Source: Serpula lacrymans var. lacrymans S7.9
Lineage: Eukaryota; Basidiomycota; Agaricomycetes; Boletales; Serpulaceae
Assembly: GCF_000218685.1 (NCBI RefSeq)
Contig: NW_006763298.1
Span: 1,584,869-1,648,868, forward strand
Direction: 5' to 3'
DNA length: 64,000 bases
Part shown: positions 42,211 through 54,498 of the stretch, one piece after another
How the letters are laid out: every line of letters begins with the position of its first letter
Numbering within the stretch: position 1 is the stretch's first letter
The notes under the pieces: generated by a model
What the model saw: only the letters and a program-made list of their open reading frames with translations
What the model was told of the DNA's origin: nothing
Databases searched by the model: none
Made by a program: the position numbers and the translations under genes

Positions 42211-44641
42211 CTACATCTGCATTGTCCGCGCCATTTGATTTAGCTGGTTGGCCATGTCTGGGTAGTTCTTCATAAAGTCCATCTGAGCAGCGGATGCCTG
42301 AAAAACATTGTCAATATACATGTGAAGAGTGCCACAGTAGCCATACTCACGTATCGGTAAGTGAGAGCGTTGATCAGCTCAGGCTCGCTTCTCGCCAACT
42401 CGGCCTGCCTGTCGAACATCTCGATGGCACGTTCAATGTTGCTCTGCTGCAAGCTCAGCTGGGCGATAGTAGCAACAGCGGCTTCACACTCGGGGTCAAT
42501 GCGAAGAGCCTCGTTACAACACCTTTCAGCGGCACCGATGTCCTGTTTCCATTGGTATAGCGCAAGACCCTTGTTAACAAGTGATAGAACGTTCATAGGA
42601 GGTGCTCTGAAAATATCATCTAAACAATAGCTCAAAAGACATGAAGACGCTACTCACTTTGCCCGTTCGATTTCGATAGCTCGCTCGAACTTCTCTACCG
42701 CATCCTGGAACCGTTGTTGATCAAGTAGCAGTTCACCGCTACGTACAAAGCATCAGATAAAACAAAACTTTGATGAACATAATAGCACTCACTAGTAGTT
42801 CGGAGGTTCACTGCGCTGGGGGAACGCAGTCAGAGTTCTCCGGAAAGTTGCCATACTATTCGCGACATTGCCCATCTTATATTGCGCAACAGCCAGCTGT
42901 ATATGACTGAATACGAATGTATCGTCCAAATTCATGGACTGTTGATAATTCTCTGCAGCCTTTTCGAACTCATTTGTAATGAACAACACTGGGGGTTCGA
43001 CTTAGCGACCATGTGACAAGTGCATGTTTGCAGGCCCTTACCTTGCCCACGGTGGTAGTACACATCAGCGTCGTTAGGATCTTGCCTGATGGCTTCCTCG
43101 AAGCACTCAAAGGCCTTCTCCCTGTCCCCTTGCTCCATGTGCACACTCGCAACTTTGACAAGACTCTGAGTAAATGACGGAAGTAGTGAAATCGACTGAA
43201 GCAAATCTGCCTTTGCGCCCAGAACATCGCCCATCAAGAACCTAACGCAACATGATTAGCAACATATATATGATCTCCCATCGCAAGACCAGCACGCACT
43301 TGAAAGTACCGCGGAGGTTGAGCGCTTCAGCCTCACCAGCCCCCCATGAGATACCCTGGTCAACAGCCTCGTTAACAAGCACAACAGAATGAGAGTAATC
43401 TCCAGCTTCAAGGGCTTGGAGCGCCAAAATCAAGGTGTTATCACCAGTGGTGGGGTTTTCGGGTAGAGTGGGTAAAGATCCTGCAAAGAAATGTACGTGT
43501 TACTAGAGTGTCACATATTGATGAAGAATGGACAAACGTGGTCGGAAAGCAGCGAAATAAGCAGAAATGAAGGTGAAGGAGGGCAATCTGGGTTCACGGC
43601 TCTTTATCTGTGTGTGAGCACGACTGAGATCGTCGATAGAGTACTAGCACGTACAGAAATGATTTCGTTTGCCTTGTGCGTCGAGATTTTCTTCAAGACT
43701 CGCTCAACTGACTGCGCTGCCGTCTCGTTCTGGAATTTATCCAATATGGTAGCGGCAGTGAAATCTAAGGTTTCGTGGCGAACTTAAAACAACGTGGAAG
43801 ACGTGCGTCTTGAAGAGGACATACCACGCAAAGACTCTTCATACCGCTCGAGTCCTTCAAGTGCAATTGCACGACGATTCAAGGCTTTGACATAGTTCGA
43901 GTCAAGCTTGAGGGCTTCGTCGCAGTCGTGCACAACAAGCTCATGCTTCGGTGGGGACATGTTCACGTAACCTGTACAAATCAGGAATGATGAATATTGG
44001 TTCCTAAGGGGGATGACCCGAGATACGAGTGAAAAAACGAACATGCTGCACGGTTACTATAGAACACTGGGTCTGCTTTCGAAGCCACCTGGATGGCCCT
44101 CGTGTACAACTCGACAGCTTCAGCAAACTTGCGTTGCTTGTACAGGTTATTACCCTTGGTTTTGAGCGAAGCAGCTGCCTCGGCCCGTTCCTAGCACCAC
44201 TCCATGAGAAAAACAGGCGCATGCTCAGCAAGAGCGCCTGTCACTCACCTTGTCAGGCATAGCTGCAATCTGCTCAGCCGTGAGCACTACATCCTCTGCC
44301 ATGCGAAAAAAAAAAAAGCAGTCGCAGTGAGTAATAAGGTGTATGCTCGCCACGAAACGGTGTTCACCTTCTTCCACCTTGCTGGGGACGATTTCCTCGA
44401 GAATGGGTTGGTTGTCCTTTGCTGATTTCCGCTTTTTTGGCTTTTTCTTGTCTTTTGGCCGCCTCTCTGCCTTCTCGAGGTCACTGTTTGCTCTCGAAGA
44501 TGAGGCATAGTAAACGACACCACCGACTGCAATGGCAGCAGCAGCAGTGCCCACGATGATGGCACGTTTGTTTTCCGAGACAAAGTCCTGGACGCGCTCG
44601 ACAAAAGACTGGGTGGTGGTGGTGGTGGAAGCGGACGACAT
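42211..44641 (-). CDS. tom70: Tom70, mitochondrial import receptor subunit
   Basis: Minus strand, ATG at 44641, TAG at 42211, about nine exons. Residues about 20-43 are the N-terminal membrane anchor ([21 protein letters not shown]), followed by the basic [13 protein letters not shown] linker facing the cytosol. The TPR array follows: [60 protein letters not shown], and later VYYHRGQ, FIDAVTQYK-like and [25 protein letters not shown] repeats, ending [19 protein letters not shown]. Tom70 receives Hsp70/Hsp90-bound carrier preproteins at the outer membrane. The final intron structure of the 43.2-43.8 kb part was read only roughly. Confidence 0.9.
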
Positions 44642-44807
44642 TGCTAAAGACGCGCACGACACGCGGAAAGGCGGAGAACGAGTTTGCACGCAAGCTCAAC
44701 GGCCCAAAAATTACAGGCGTGGGAAAAACACTTATCAGCCGGTCACATTCGCTCAGTCCCGGCACATCGTCTGTTTCCAAGCGCAGTATACCGTACATCG
44801 TCTAGCT

Positions 44808-47023
44808 TTACCTATGGTCATCACTGTATCCTCGTGCAATACCACTACGCCCCTGTTCCAAGATACTAGGTGCATCCTGCCCCGTTCTAGTCTCTAGTCC
44901 ACGATAGCTGCGTGACTGCAAAAACTGGCCTAAACAGTCATAATACATGATCGTTAGTCTTATGTCTGGTAGAGGTACAGCAGACGAAACGTTACCTGCA
45001 GCGCTATCGTCGAGCCTCGACACAGTTCCGTCTTGATTCCGCAGAATAACAGCCGTGGGATTGGCCTCATTGGTTCCCTCAGTCGTTTCCTCGTGCCCTA
45101 TCGAATTACCATTACAACAACCTAGGTACAAGGTAGACGTTTGAGTACATACCTCCGTATCGCTTTGCATGCCTATACTTTCCTGTGACCAGTGAAAACA
45201 TGGGTCGATCGGGGTCTTCCTCCTCGTTGGCAGTTGCTGGTTATGATGATTAGATTTAAATTCAAGCAGACAGAACCCAAACCTACCGAAACTCTGGTCC
45301 TCGTTCGCATGCTCAGACAACAGTGTCTCGAAATTCAATACGTAGCGTCCCGTCCACGTGCCTTCAGCTTGCAGAGCTACTTCCAATTCATAGGGCGTAA
45401 TGATCGGGCGGTAAAATTCCTAAAATTGCAATTAGCAGACGAATTGGAATGAAGCATTACTATAACAAACCTTCGCCTCGATCACGCTGTTTTCTGGGCA
45501 TGCGACGAGCACGAAGCATTCGATCTCCATGAAGTTGGCCAGTTTTGCAGGGTTGAGCTTGCCTACGCTAATCGTGTAGCTTTTCTTGCGTGCGCGCGCC
45601 AGGAGCGTGCGTATATGTGAGATGAGAGGAAGATAAGATGCTGATTCCACATCGAGTCACGGAAAAGACCGCACGTAAGATATTAAAAGTGACAAAACCC
45701 AGGGGAGAATGAAGGGAGAATTACCAACACCAAGTGTACCGATCAGAATCCCAAAGACGTCTGCATCCCTTGCCTTCTGCACTATCGCGTATCGGCGCAT
45801 GAGGAGCCTATTCGTGCGAGTAGACTCTTGCCTCACGGTTTTTGAACTGGGGTCGTATGAGTATATCTGCATAAAATCCAACCGTTCAGCGCACCGTCAG
45901 CAAACAAATGTATACTGATGCTGGTTATACTGACATCGCACGACGCATGTGTCATTAAAAGATTTGTGAGCCCTAAGCTCTCGCCACCAATATAAAGAAT
46001 AACACCATTTTCTAGCGTCACAGGCAAGTCTCCCTTAATGGGTAACTGCGTTGAAGTCGTGACATCCGCATCCTTTTGAGCGGGAGGACTAAACCTGGAC
46101 GGTAAGGTTTGATAGAGCACGGGCACAGAAACACCAAGTGCTTCCAGTTGTTCGCGTACTTTGGCCACGATTGTATCTGCATGAAAAATTATTAGTATCT
46201 GGCCTTACTGCCAGATGGAGCACATATTCTTACCAGCTTGGTACGTATATGCGACATCATGACGCAGAATAACCGGTTTTTTATTAGACTCTAATGGATC
46301 AGAGCCTGAACATGACGATTTCAGAGTGTCAGCTAGCTGAGTTGCACAATCATCCACGTCAATGGGCCGTCTGCCAAAAATATATAGGACAGGTAGACGA
46401 TACGTCCTGGAAAGTGGTTAGACCTATCCATCACAACGTTTGCAGTCCAGCCAAACATAAAAGTCAAACTAGAAGCGTGAACTTACTGGCTCATACACGC
46501 ATGTCCATAATGTACCATAAAATCTGCATCAACGTGCTGAGCTGCCACTTCGTCCACACAGCAGCTTCAGTGAACAAACGAGGAACGATAAAAGCCAAAG
46601 ATGAAGTCAGGTAAACCTTGGTTGGAACAGAGAGACAATTATGCATGCCTGCCATAAGAAGTATCTGCCAGGACATAGAGCTCGTGGGCTTCGCCGACTC
46701 TGCGCTTTAAAAGGCGGTATATGGGTACCGAATCTGGAAGAAGTAAATCGGGAAATTGGAGGGCGACCTGTGTGTTATGAATCTCAGTGAGACGGTGAGA
46801 AATAGATAGTAAGACACGTTGTGCGTACTCGTTTGAAACCCCCATCGACGATATCTCTAGCGGTTCTTTCGATCTCGTAAAAGTCCTCGAACTCGGATAT
46901 GTGATCCAAAAGAGGAGTATCTGAATTGAACCGCACAGCAGAATGGTCAGACTCGATGTCGATTGTTCGTGCGATTGCATCCTCGCTGGATGTAGCAAAA
47001 GGTGTAGCCTGGATATCGGACAT
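44808..47023 (-). CDS. dph2: Dph2, diphthamide biosynthesis protein 2
   Basis: Minus strand, ATG at 47023 (MSDIQATPF), TAA at 44808. N-terminal [19 protein letters not shown] and [24 protein letters not shown], then VLADTSYG joined across an intron to [26 protein letters not shown], with the conserved Cys of the Fe-S site. The C-terminus [29 protein letters not shown] is diagnostic. Dph2 pairs with Dph1 in the first step of diphthamide formation on elongation factor 2 (transfer of the aminocarboxypropyl group from SAM). The intron at 46565-46648 uses a GC donor (CAG|GCATGC) and AG acceptor; no GT choice keeps the frame. Confidence 0.9.
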
Positions 47024-47456
47024 GGCGATGTAAGAACCTGGAAGTTGGCAGCTGGGAGAATGATGAACTGGAGTAGGCTGAATCCAGTAGTGACAAAGTT
47101 GATATTTTAACTCCACATAACACGACCTTTTGAAAGCTATATAGATGCAGAGCTATATAGATGCAGCCCAATCAAAGATAAACTGATATTCGATTTCCAG
47201 ATTTTGGTACGAAAAGGGGAAGTGATTTCGTAATAAAGTCTAACACGATAACAGTATTGCCACCGAGAGGAACGAGTTTTCCATGTTTCGCCGATTTGAA
47301 TTGGCAGTGGAGGTTTGAAAAACGTCACGGATAGACAAGACGTCAGAGGCTCGTCAGACGGTTTTTACAGGAAATACTGAGACTAAACCACCAGAGGTAC
47401 ACTTCTGCAGGTAAATCATAAATACTCTCTTTTACACCCAATTTCTTTCACTAACC
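47024..47456. other. Divergent promoter region between Dph2 and the EOS1-like gene
   Basis: About 430 bases; no gene recognised. May contain a first exon of the downstream gene, whose start is unresolved (see next entry). Confidence 0.4.
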
Positions 47457-49300
47457 ATGTCATCGACAGCGGTCGTCCAGTTATTCCCACCACCTCAGAC
47501 TCACTCCAGCATTCGACAACTCAATCTCTCCTGACACTCACCGGCACACTCTCTCGGCATCTCCTTCGACCAACTTTCTTTTTACGCCTGCAGACGCCTA
47601 CCCTGTCTCCCGTAGACCTCGCCCAACCAAGTCTTCCTCCGCGTCTTCCTCCGCATCCTCACCGTCGTATCCCTCGACACCCAGAACACCTACCAAGTCT
47701 GCCTCGTCGCCCCTCCTACGTGCCCCTCACTACCACCAACCTGCCACCAGCAAATCTGCACCCGACACCCAACACATTCGCATGCGCACCTTTCACCACC
47801 CGCCAAACTATCAGTCCGAAGACGACGAGGACACTGACGTGAATCCAGGCGAGGGAACTCCGATATATACTGCCTGGAGGAGTAGGACATGGAGTAACAG
47901 CGCTGGCGATCTTACACGTCCCAGCACGCGTGATCCTGCATCGAGAGCCTCCCCACGGCCTGACAACTCGAGCGCTTCTGAAGGTAACACTGTTCTCCCG
48001 AAACGTCTAAATGGCACGTCGGCAGGCCTCAGCACAAGTCTACGCGCATTCGTAGGCAGTAGTTGGCGTGGAAAGACAAAATCCGCGCATATAACTACAA
48101 AGGCAGGTCAGTTGGGTGCTGGAGAGACAGAGACCGAAGCTGACGAACCTGTAAGTGCTATCTCCTTACTTTCTCTCGCATTTACACGTAACGATCGTCG
48201 ACGTCAAACCATTATCAGCCGCGGCACCTCCCAACGACGCGAATATTGCCTGCTTCTGCGCCCCTCGTGCCTCAAAGCACACTTACTTCTGTACTCTTCG
48301 AGGCTTCTCGCCTCCTTTCCGTAGTGCCTGCGCTCGTTGGTGCAGTGGTCAACATATGGAGTATATGGCGTCCTCCAAGAGGAATCATCCATAACTCGGA
48401 TTCCAGTCCCGAATGTCAATGGGACAAATGGGGTCGTCAAACACTGCCTGATCGAGGAGACTATTTCATCGCTGTGCTCTGGGTACGCCCGTCTTTGAAA
48501 TTACAACAGTCATACGCTGATCTTCACGTCATTTTCTTTAAACTAAATATCATACGTGAAACGCGCATATATTCACTTTGTTGTGACTATCGTCACGAAC
48601 GTGCACCATACTGGCGCATACGCCCACTCTTGATCATAACTAACAGGCAATTTTAACAGCCGCCCAATGTCTGGCGCTTACTACCGGCCTCCTCCGACGT
48701 TGGCAAGCATACTACCCACCCCTCCCGACGCTCATCCGTCTCTTAGCTCTACAAGCAATATGCTGGCCTGCCACACATTTCACGCTAAATGTTCTCGGCA
48801 GTCTAGGTGCAAATGCAGACTGCTTCCTCGATCGCAGTGTCTCGCGAGGAGCACTGGAACTAGAACTAGACACCATCCTCCTGAGATGGACGACCGTGCG
48901 GCCCGAGGTATGCTGGGCTGTCATTGGGACGACGACGTGCGTGAGTAGGAGCATACAAATATGGGTGACGAGTAACCTTGTAGCGACGCCTTCCCGCGCA
49001 TCGTCACCCAGCAAGCCTGGGTACGCGTCGAAGCACACGTCGTCTTCGTCGTGCACGTCAGAGATGTCGCGAAGGGGTGGATCCAATGGATCTTCCAATT
49101 CAAGGTTAAATCTAAATTCAGGTGCTGGACAAGGAGTTGGGAAAGGTATGATACCACCAATAGGTGGGAGTGCTGATGTTCGTAGTGTGCGGAGATGGGA
49201 CTGGGGTGTGGTACGCGCGCAGTGCGTCGTCCCTGCTGGGTGTCTTTATCTCGCGATGGCGTGGGTCGGAACCATCAGACGCGAGCTGGGCGAGTGTTGA
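47457..49300 (+). CDS. EOS1-like (N-glycosylation-related) ER membrane protein; start unresolved
   Basis: Secure exons: up to 48150, 48219-48482, 48647-49300. The frame is open leftwards to 47455 but has no ATG before 47782; the ATG at 47457 is in another frame, so either the start is 47782 or an upstream exon joins at CATCGACAG (47472), whose preceding bases look like an intron (GTAAAT...CTAAC...CAG). The N-terminus is Ser/Pro-rich and disordered. Membrane segments: VVPALVGAVVNIWSIW, FIAVLWAILTAAQCLALTTGLL, LIRLLALQAICWPATHFTL, VCWAVIGTTTCVSRSIQIWVTSNL and the C-terminal GCLYLAMAWVGTIRREL. This order matches fungal EOS1, linked in yeast to N-glycosylation and oxidative-stress tolerance. Confidence 0.65.
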
Positions 49301-49649
49301 CGTTGACGTTAACATGGGCATAGAGTTATAGAGTTAGAGTTGGGTGCTATTTATTCTGGTTAATTCGTTATGTTGCTTTCCCTCACATGCATTCACGATT
49401 TTGATGATTTTGACACGCGCCTGACAAGCCCTTTTTTTGTTTTTTTGGAAGGTTTAGATAATATCATTTTGGTCGTACTTATATTGTACCAACTGACGCA
49501 GAACTTGAAGCTCATAAGCTTTGCAACTTGTAATCCTACTGTAAAATGGCAATCCACTTTCTTCATCGTCGCGGTATATCCACCTTTTGTCCGCAACGCT
49601 TAGTAGTAAAAAGTCAACTAGGTGATGGCGGACCTGGGGGGTTCCAGTG
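49301..49649. other. Convergent intergenic region
   Basis: About 350 bases between two gene ends; T-rich stretch near 49431-49446; nothing else recognised. Confidence 0.5.
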
Positions 49650-52475
49650 CTAGAATGCTCGAGTAGCATCAAATGACCTGCTATAGCCCGAGAACTCAAA
49701 CCAGGCGGACGTCACATTCGACAAGTCAGGCAAGTCATTGTACACATCAGAGATTTTAACGCGCCACGAAGTGAAAGGACCAATCAGTGCATAGACGTTA
49801 TCCACAGCGCTGACGAGATTGCCATCCATGAGCACATCGCGGGTAGCAAGCTCGTATTTGAACGTGACGTTCAGCGCATTGTGCGTGAAATTGTGCACGC
49901 GATCGTCCGTGCCGATAATCCTCTCGCTGCCCGAGTGCTGGAGTGACACCGTCAGGTTGCCATCTGCCGTCTGCGCCCCGTCGATGTAAAAGCGTGCGTA
50001 GGTCAGACGAACGTCGGCACAACTCGAGAACGGGTTGTCCACTATAGATGTATGAGAGTATGCTTCGGGAATGGCCAGAATGACGGTATTTCCAGCTCCT
50101 CGCAGATCCTGCAGCTGAGCATCGGTGAGGAAGACTTTGATAGGGCTCCCGCCTTCCTGCCCAGGCGTCTTGCCAAATATTTGACTGTGGCTCGTGAATC
50201 CTTCGATGGCCGTGTTGAAGGCATCTAGTATATTGATTTTGGCGGACATAAGAGCGGCTGAGAGTCCAGATTGCCTGAATCCTCCCTCGCGGAGAACGGA
50301 AATATCAGAGACGTCAGGTCCAAGTGACCAGAATTTCAATGCACGCTCTGTGAGGTATAGTATCCTAAGGACCTGTGCTGTGGTGTAGAAATAGGCCTGT
50401 TCGACAAAGGCGGATATGCTGAAAAAGTTGGTATCGATGGTAAGATCTATACGGCCAAGGTCGTCCAGCTGTTGTTGCTGGGAGGTGATAGTGTCGTCCG
50501 CCTGCAACCACAGCTGGAGACACGAATTGTAATGCATTACAACATCGTTACGCGCAGACACCGCATTCACGTAGTCGTCAAACATTGACTTGACAGTTTT
50601 CAGCTCATTGTCACCCAAGATGTTCCTGTATTTCCCGATCAAATCCATCAGGTTATTCTCTTCCAATATTAACTTCGCCGCTCCAGGATCATCGACAGCC
50701 ATTTCGCCACCATGACCCATCGACAGACCCTCTTGAAGATCCTGGATTTCACCACCAATAACCGTGATCTGCACGCCAGAGCGCGTCAGTTAGATCAAGT
50801 TCTCAGAAAATAAATGCAAAGTCACCTTATTGACAATATAATCCTTGTTGACTTTCACCCCTAAATCGTCCGTGACTGTATCCATACGACCGTTGATGAA
50901 TCCGGCACCATCGCAGACGTCCTTAAGTATCCCTTGCAAGCTGTTTGTACCCACCATTTGCGTGACTCCGTTGATGAAATCAGCAAACGACACTTGGAAT
51001 GCATTTTTGATCTCATCTGCGAGTTTGTCGATTTCCTTGACGAGTGCTGTTCGTTTGTTTGGGAGATCGGAAGAGAGCACGTGGATGAGTGAAGCGGTTG
51101 TGTTAAGCTCTGATTGTAGCTGACCCTGATCATTCTTTGCGCGCTGAATGACGCTTTTAGCCGTTTCCTCACTATGCTTGATCACGTCCAGCTTTTGGGC
51201 TTCAGTCGCTGCTTCGTCTTTAAATGTCTCGTAATTAGTCTCGATGGCTGCAAAGTTATCCAAAACATGATCAAGCTGGGCTCCGTATTGCTCGTATGAT
51301 CCTTGGGGAACCCAAGTCGCCGTGTGCCCGTAAAAATCAAGACCTTGGCCAAGCTGAGAAGCATAACCTAGTGCTTTCGATAGGCTTTGCTGGATGGAAG
51401 TGATGGAAGTAGGTATGTCGGTTTTAGATGGGATGATGAATATCTTATCCTCGTTGTTATACGCTTGAAAGAGCGGGTCCGACGGAACAAGATCGGGAAG
51501 GAAATCTAGCCGATCAACCAAAGTGCGTATGGATGCCAGAGACCTGTCCAAAGAAGCCTTGCTCCCGATGAAGTAACCGTCCTCTATGTCTCTGATGGTC
51601 ATAGCGATCTGATCAGGGTGAAAATGCATCTCGCTGGAGTCACGAATGCGTTGTTTTGTCATCCTTTCCCTTGTCGCAGTGCCTCCAGTACCAGACTGCC
51701 CATTTTGTCCTGGTACAGGACCACGCTGTCCACCAGTGCCATAATCACCTCCACTGACATCGACATGATTCTCTATCAAAAACGTTTCGCTCTCACCATT
51801 CAAATCATCCAAGACGTTAGAGAGGGCTCCTTGAGCTTCTCCGAAAGCCATAGTTTCGTAAGTGTCGGCATATTTGGCGATGAGGTCTACGAGATACTGA
51901 GGTTTTTGAATTGTCGATTGATAGGACTGAAGCCAAAGGGATACCTTCCTCATCCACTCTGCGTGGTTAGCCTCTAAGTAGAAATCGCCGGAAGCCTTAT
52001 ATGCAACAGAGAAGGTGTCGAGTGATAGGAGGTAGATAGAACCACCAGCACCTCCGTTACCACCATCTCCACCATTTTGGTCTTCTGTTGAGGATGCGTC
52101 AGGATTGCCCGGGTAACCCTTCCCTCCATTACCACCTCGCGCGATGATGGTAAGGGTTTTATTCACGTCAAAATCTGCAGACGTTATGAAAACATCGTGG
52201 CCATCTCCACCATTTTCCTCGTTATCGTCTGAAGGATCTGGGGATACGTTATCTTTTCCAGGAGTTCCTGATGCATCTATCGTGGCATTATCCGCGAGAA
52301 CGAGGAGCTCAGATGAGTGAAGATGGAAGTCGTTTGCTTGAATCTGTGGGATTTTCAGAGTGCAGTCATTCGTGTAGATGTAAGCCGCCTTGAAGCTGCG
52401 ATAGTCTGGGACAGATAGATCATAGCGGGCGGAGGCGAGTGTCACAGAGGTATCTTCAGTTTGCCGCTGTTCCAT
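49650..52475 (-). CDS. Large glycine-rich/coiled-coil protein with beta-rich C-terminus, two exons, 922 aa, unknown function
   Basis: Exons (minus) 52475-50826 and 50768-49650, phase 0, intron GTGACT...GTGCAG. Residues 1-110 look beta-rich (KIPQIQANDFHLHSSELLVL). Two collagen-like Gly/Asn/Gln-rich blocks follow at about 113-146 (ARGGNGGKGYPGNP) and 242-265 (GGQRGPVPGQNGQSGTGG). Residues about 400-490 form long amphipathic helices with heptad character. After a helical middle (about 550-730) the last 190 residues read as a beta-sandwich (VRLTYARFYIDG, VHNFTHNALNVTFKYE, LIGPFTSWRVKISD, WFEFSGYSRSF). The helix-then-beta layout distantly recalls TcA-type bacterial toxin-complex subunits, but this is a weak impression only. 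No signal peptide or membrane anchor is seen. Intact. Confidence 0.75.
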
Positions 52476-54498
52476 GAGGGGCTGATGAGCGGGAGGAAGA
52501 AAAGGTCAAGATATAAATAAGTAATACCCATATGACCATGACCGCGCAGAACTGTTAAATTGCGATGTCCCGGCTTCGCCCATCAATCGAAGACGATGAA
52601 TACGACGGATTCGGTAGATAGGGGGGTTGAACGATGGAGCTTATCAGATGGGTACCGGAGTCCCTGGCTTACTCGGTTTATCTACATCTCTGCCGAGGGA
52701 ACAAAGTTATCTATTCCACTTACTTTATATACTCTGCGGGACAAACCTGCAGCCCAAAAACGTAGGAGAGGTTCATGACGATTGTTGATGATGTGAAGCA
52801 GATGGTTTGAAGATCTTTGATTGCATAATTCTGGGTATGCAAACGATGTCGAGTCCGCTAGTGATCTTCATGTCTCTATCCCTATCCTCACGCTAATTGC
52901 GACTGGTGATTGGGTTTGTTTGGTGTAAGATCCCATTGACAAAAGCCTCACGTAGCTCTCGCAGCGATATTAATATAACCATAAAAAATGGATCGTACTT
53001 CAGTATTAGTCTTGTCGGTTTTTTATGATTCGCTGAAAGCAATGTATCTCAGACTGGGATAAGACTGACGGGGGAAAGGGAACGTCCCCGATTGTAAAGC
53101 GGGTACCTTTGCTCAACGGAGGAATCCTGGGCTGGAGTCTGAGTTTTGGGAATCCCTGCCAATATGTAAGCGTAGCAATAACGCTTGTCGCTGTCTCTGC
53201 ATTTTTCCGCGTCAGTCTGTCAACCCTCAATTCCCGAGTGGTGCTACCCGTGGCTGTGGTCAATTGGCGGACATACATTTTTCGTGTTTTTGAGGCACTT
53301 GCTAAGAGCGAGCGATGCAACTTTTACCCATTTTAGTACCTTACAATACAAAAAGTAATTTCGTGCTCACTGAACCCATTCTCCACTGTTAAGATGTCGT
53401 CTGAGGCAAACTTCAGTGTGCGCATATAGCAGATAAGTTCTAACGCACAGATCAATAAAACCTCGAGGGACGAAGGTCAAGAGGCCAAGATCCTGAAGAT
53501 GCAAGACACACGTTCATTCTGCAAGAAGAAGTACCATAACTTGGACATTGACGGCACTATCTCCATAGATAATTTGCGTGCTTGAGGAATCGTGTTGAAC
53601 TTAGTATGTCCTGACACCAAACTGGGCAAGAATGCTGATTTAGTACCATTATGATCTTGGTATTTCTCACACCAGGCAAATGCTTATACCAAAACCTTGG
53701 AAGTACTTAATAGAAGAACGGGGGTACGGATTCCCCGCGGGGTCTTCGAAGTTGCTTTCCCCTAGCACGATATATTTGGTGTCAGGATGAACACAAACAG
53801 CGTCTCGAAGACGCAATCATGGAGCTCACCGACACGACAATTGTACAACTGCCTTCCATTCACGTTCCTTGTCATGGATGCGTCTCGAGACTGGAGTCCA
53901 CATGATAAATGTGACAGACTCGATGTTCCCTGTGGGGTATTACGCATCCTTCGAGTCACACCGATTCTGCGAGAACAAAAGACGCGTTTCGTTGCGATTC
54001 AAAGCTTGTGTTACACGACAAAAACCATAAGAGCCTCTTAACCGTTGCCACTGGCATGGAAGATATGAAACAAGATGCACGCGGTCCATTTGTGGATGTT
54101 CGGAGTTGGCTCATGGCAAATGCCGATTCTTTTCTCGCCACCGCAGGGGTTTCTCTGTTTTTCACCTCCAACCACATTGTAGTCTATCGCAAAAATTGCA
54201 GCATTTGCACAAGTATAAACGTTTCATCTGGTGCTATTTATCAAACATTCCACGCCGGTCGTTTGTCAAGTCCACTGAATGCAGCAACAATAGTTGGATT
54301 GTTGCTTTGACCGTCCTGGTTTTAGTTCGCGTGCTTGGTCGCGGTGGTGTGGCTTTTCTGGAACCAGAACAATAACATCGGTTAACACAAGATCAAGCGT
54401 TCAGCTTTATCAACATCAGAGAAAGCTCAAATTGCAATTTATCTCTACCATTTCCCCCAACTTGATCTGCAACTTTCTACTATCGCCCAGCTCTGTAA
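52476..54498. other. Two-kilobase region without a confident gene
   Basis: Left part (52476-53390) is the promoter side of the gene at 52475 and holds nothing recognised. The right part has several short stretches that read like exons; see the separate low-confidence entry. Confidence 0.4.
53393..54150 (+). other. Possible unrecognised multi-exon gene or gene relic
   Basis: ATG at 53393 (MSSEANFS) followed by a good intron (GTGCGC...TTCTAAC...GCACAG, ends 53447) into INKTSRDEGQEAKILKMQD. Further open, protein-like stretches appear at about 53681-53763 (NAYTKTLEVLNRRTGVRIPRG), 53785-53900 (DEHKQRLEDAIMELTDTTI) and 53945-54150 (GMEDMKQDARGPFVDVRSWL), but I could not join them with consistent splice sites. 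No family recognised. Confidence 0.25.

Noticed and set aside
44532..44897. Plus-strand ORF across the start of Tom70
   Set aside because: Antisense shadow of the Tom70 N-terminus.
53006..53320. 104-aa minus-strand ORF
   Set aside because: Basic, low-information translation, no splice context or family; treated as non-coding.
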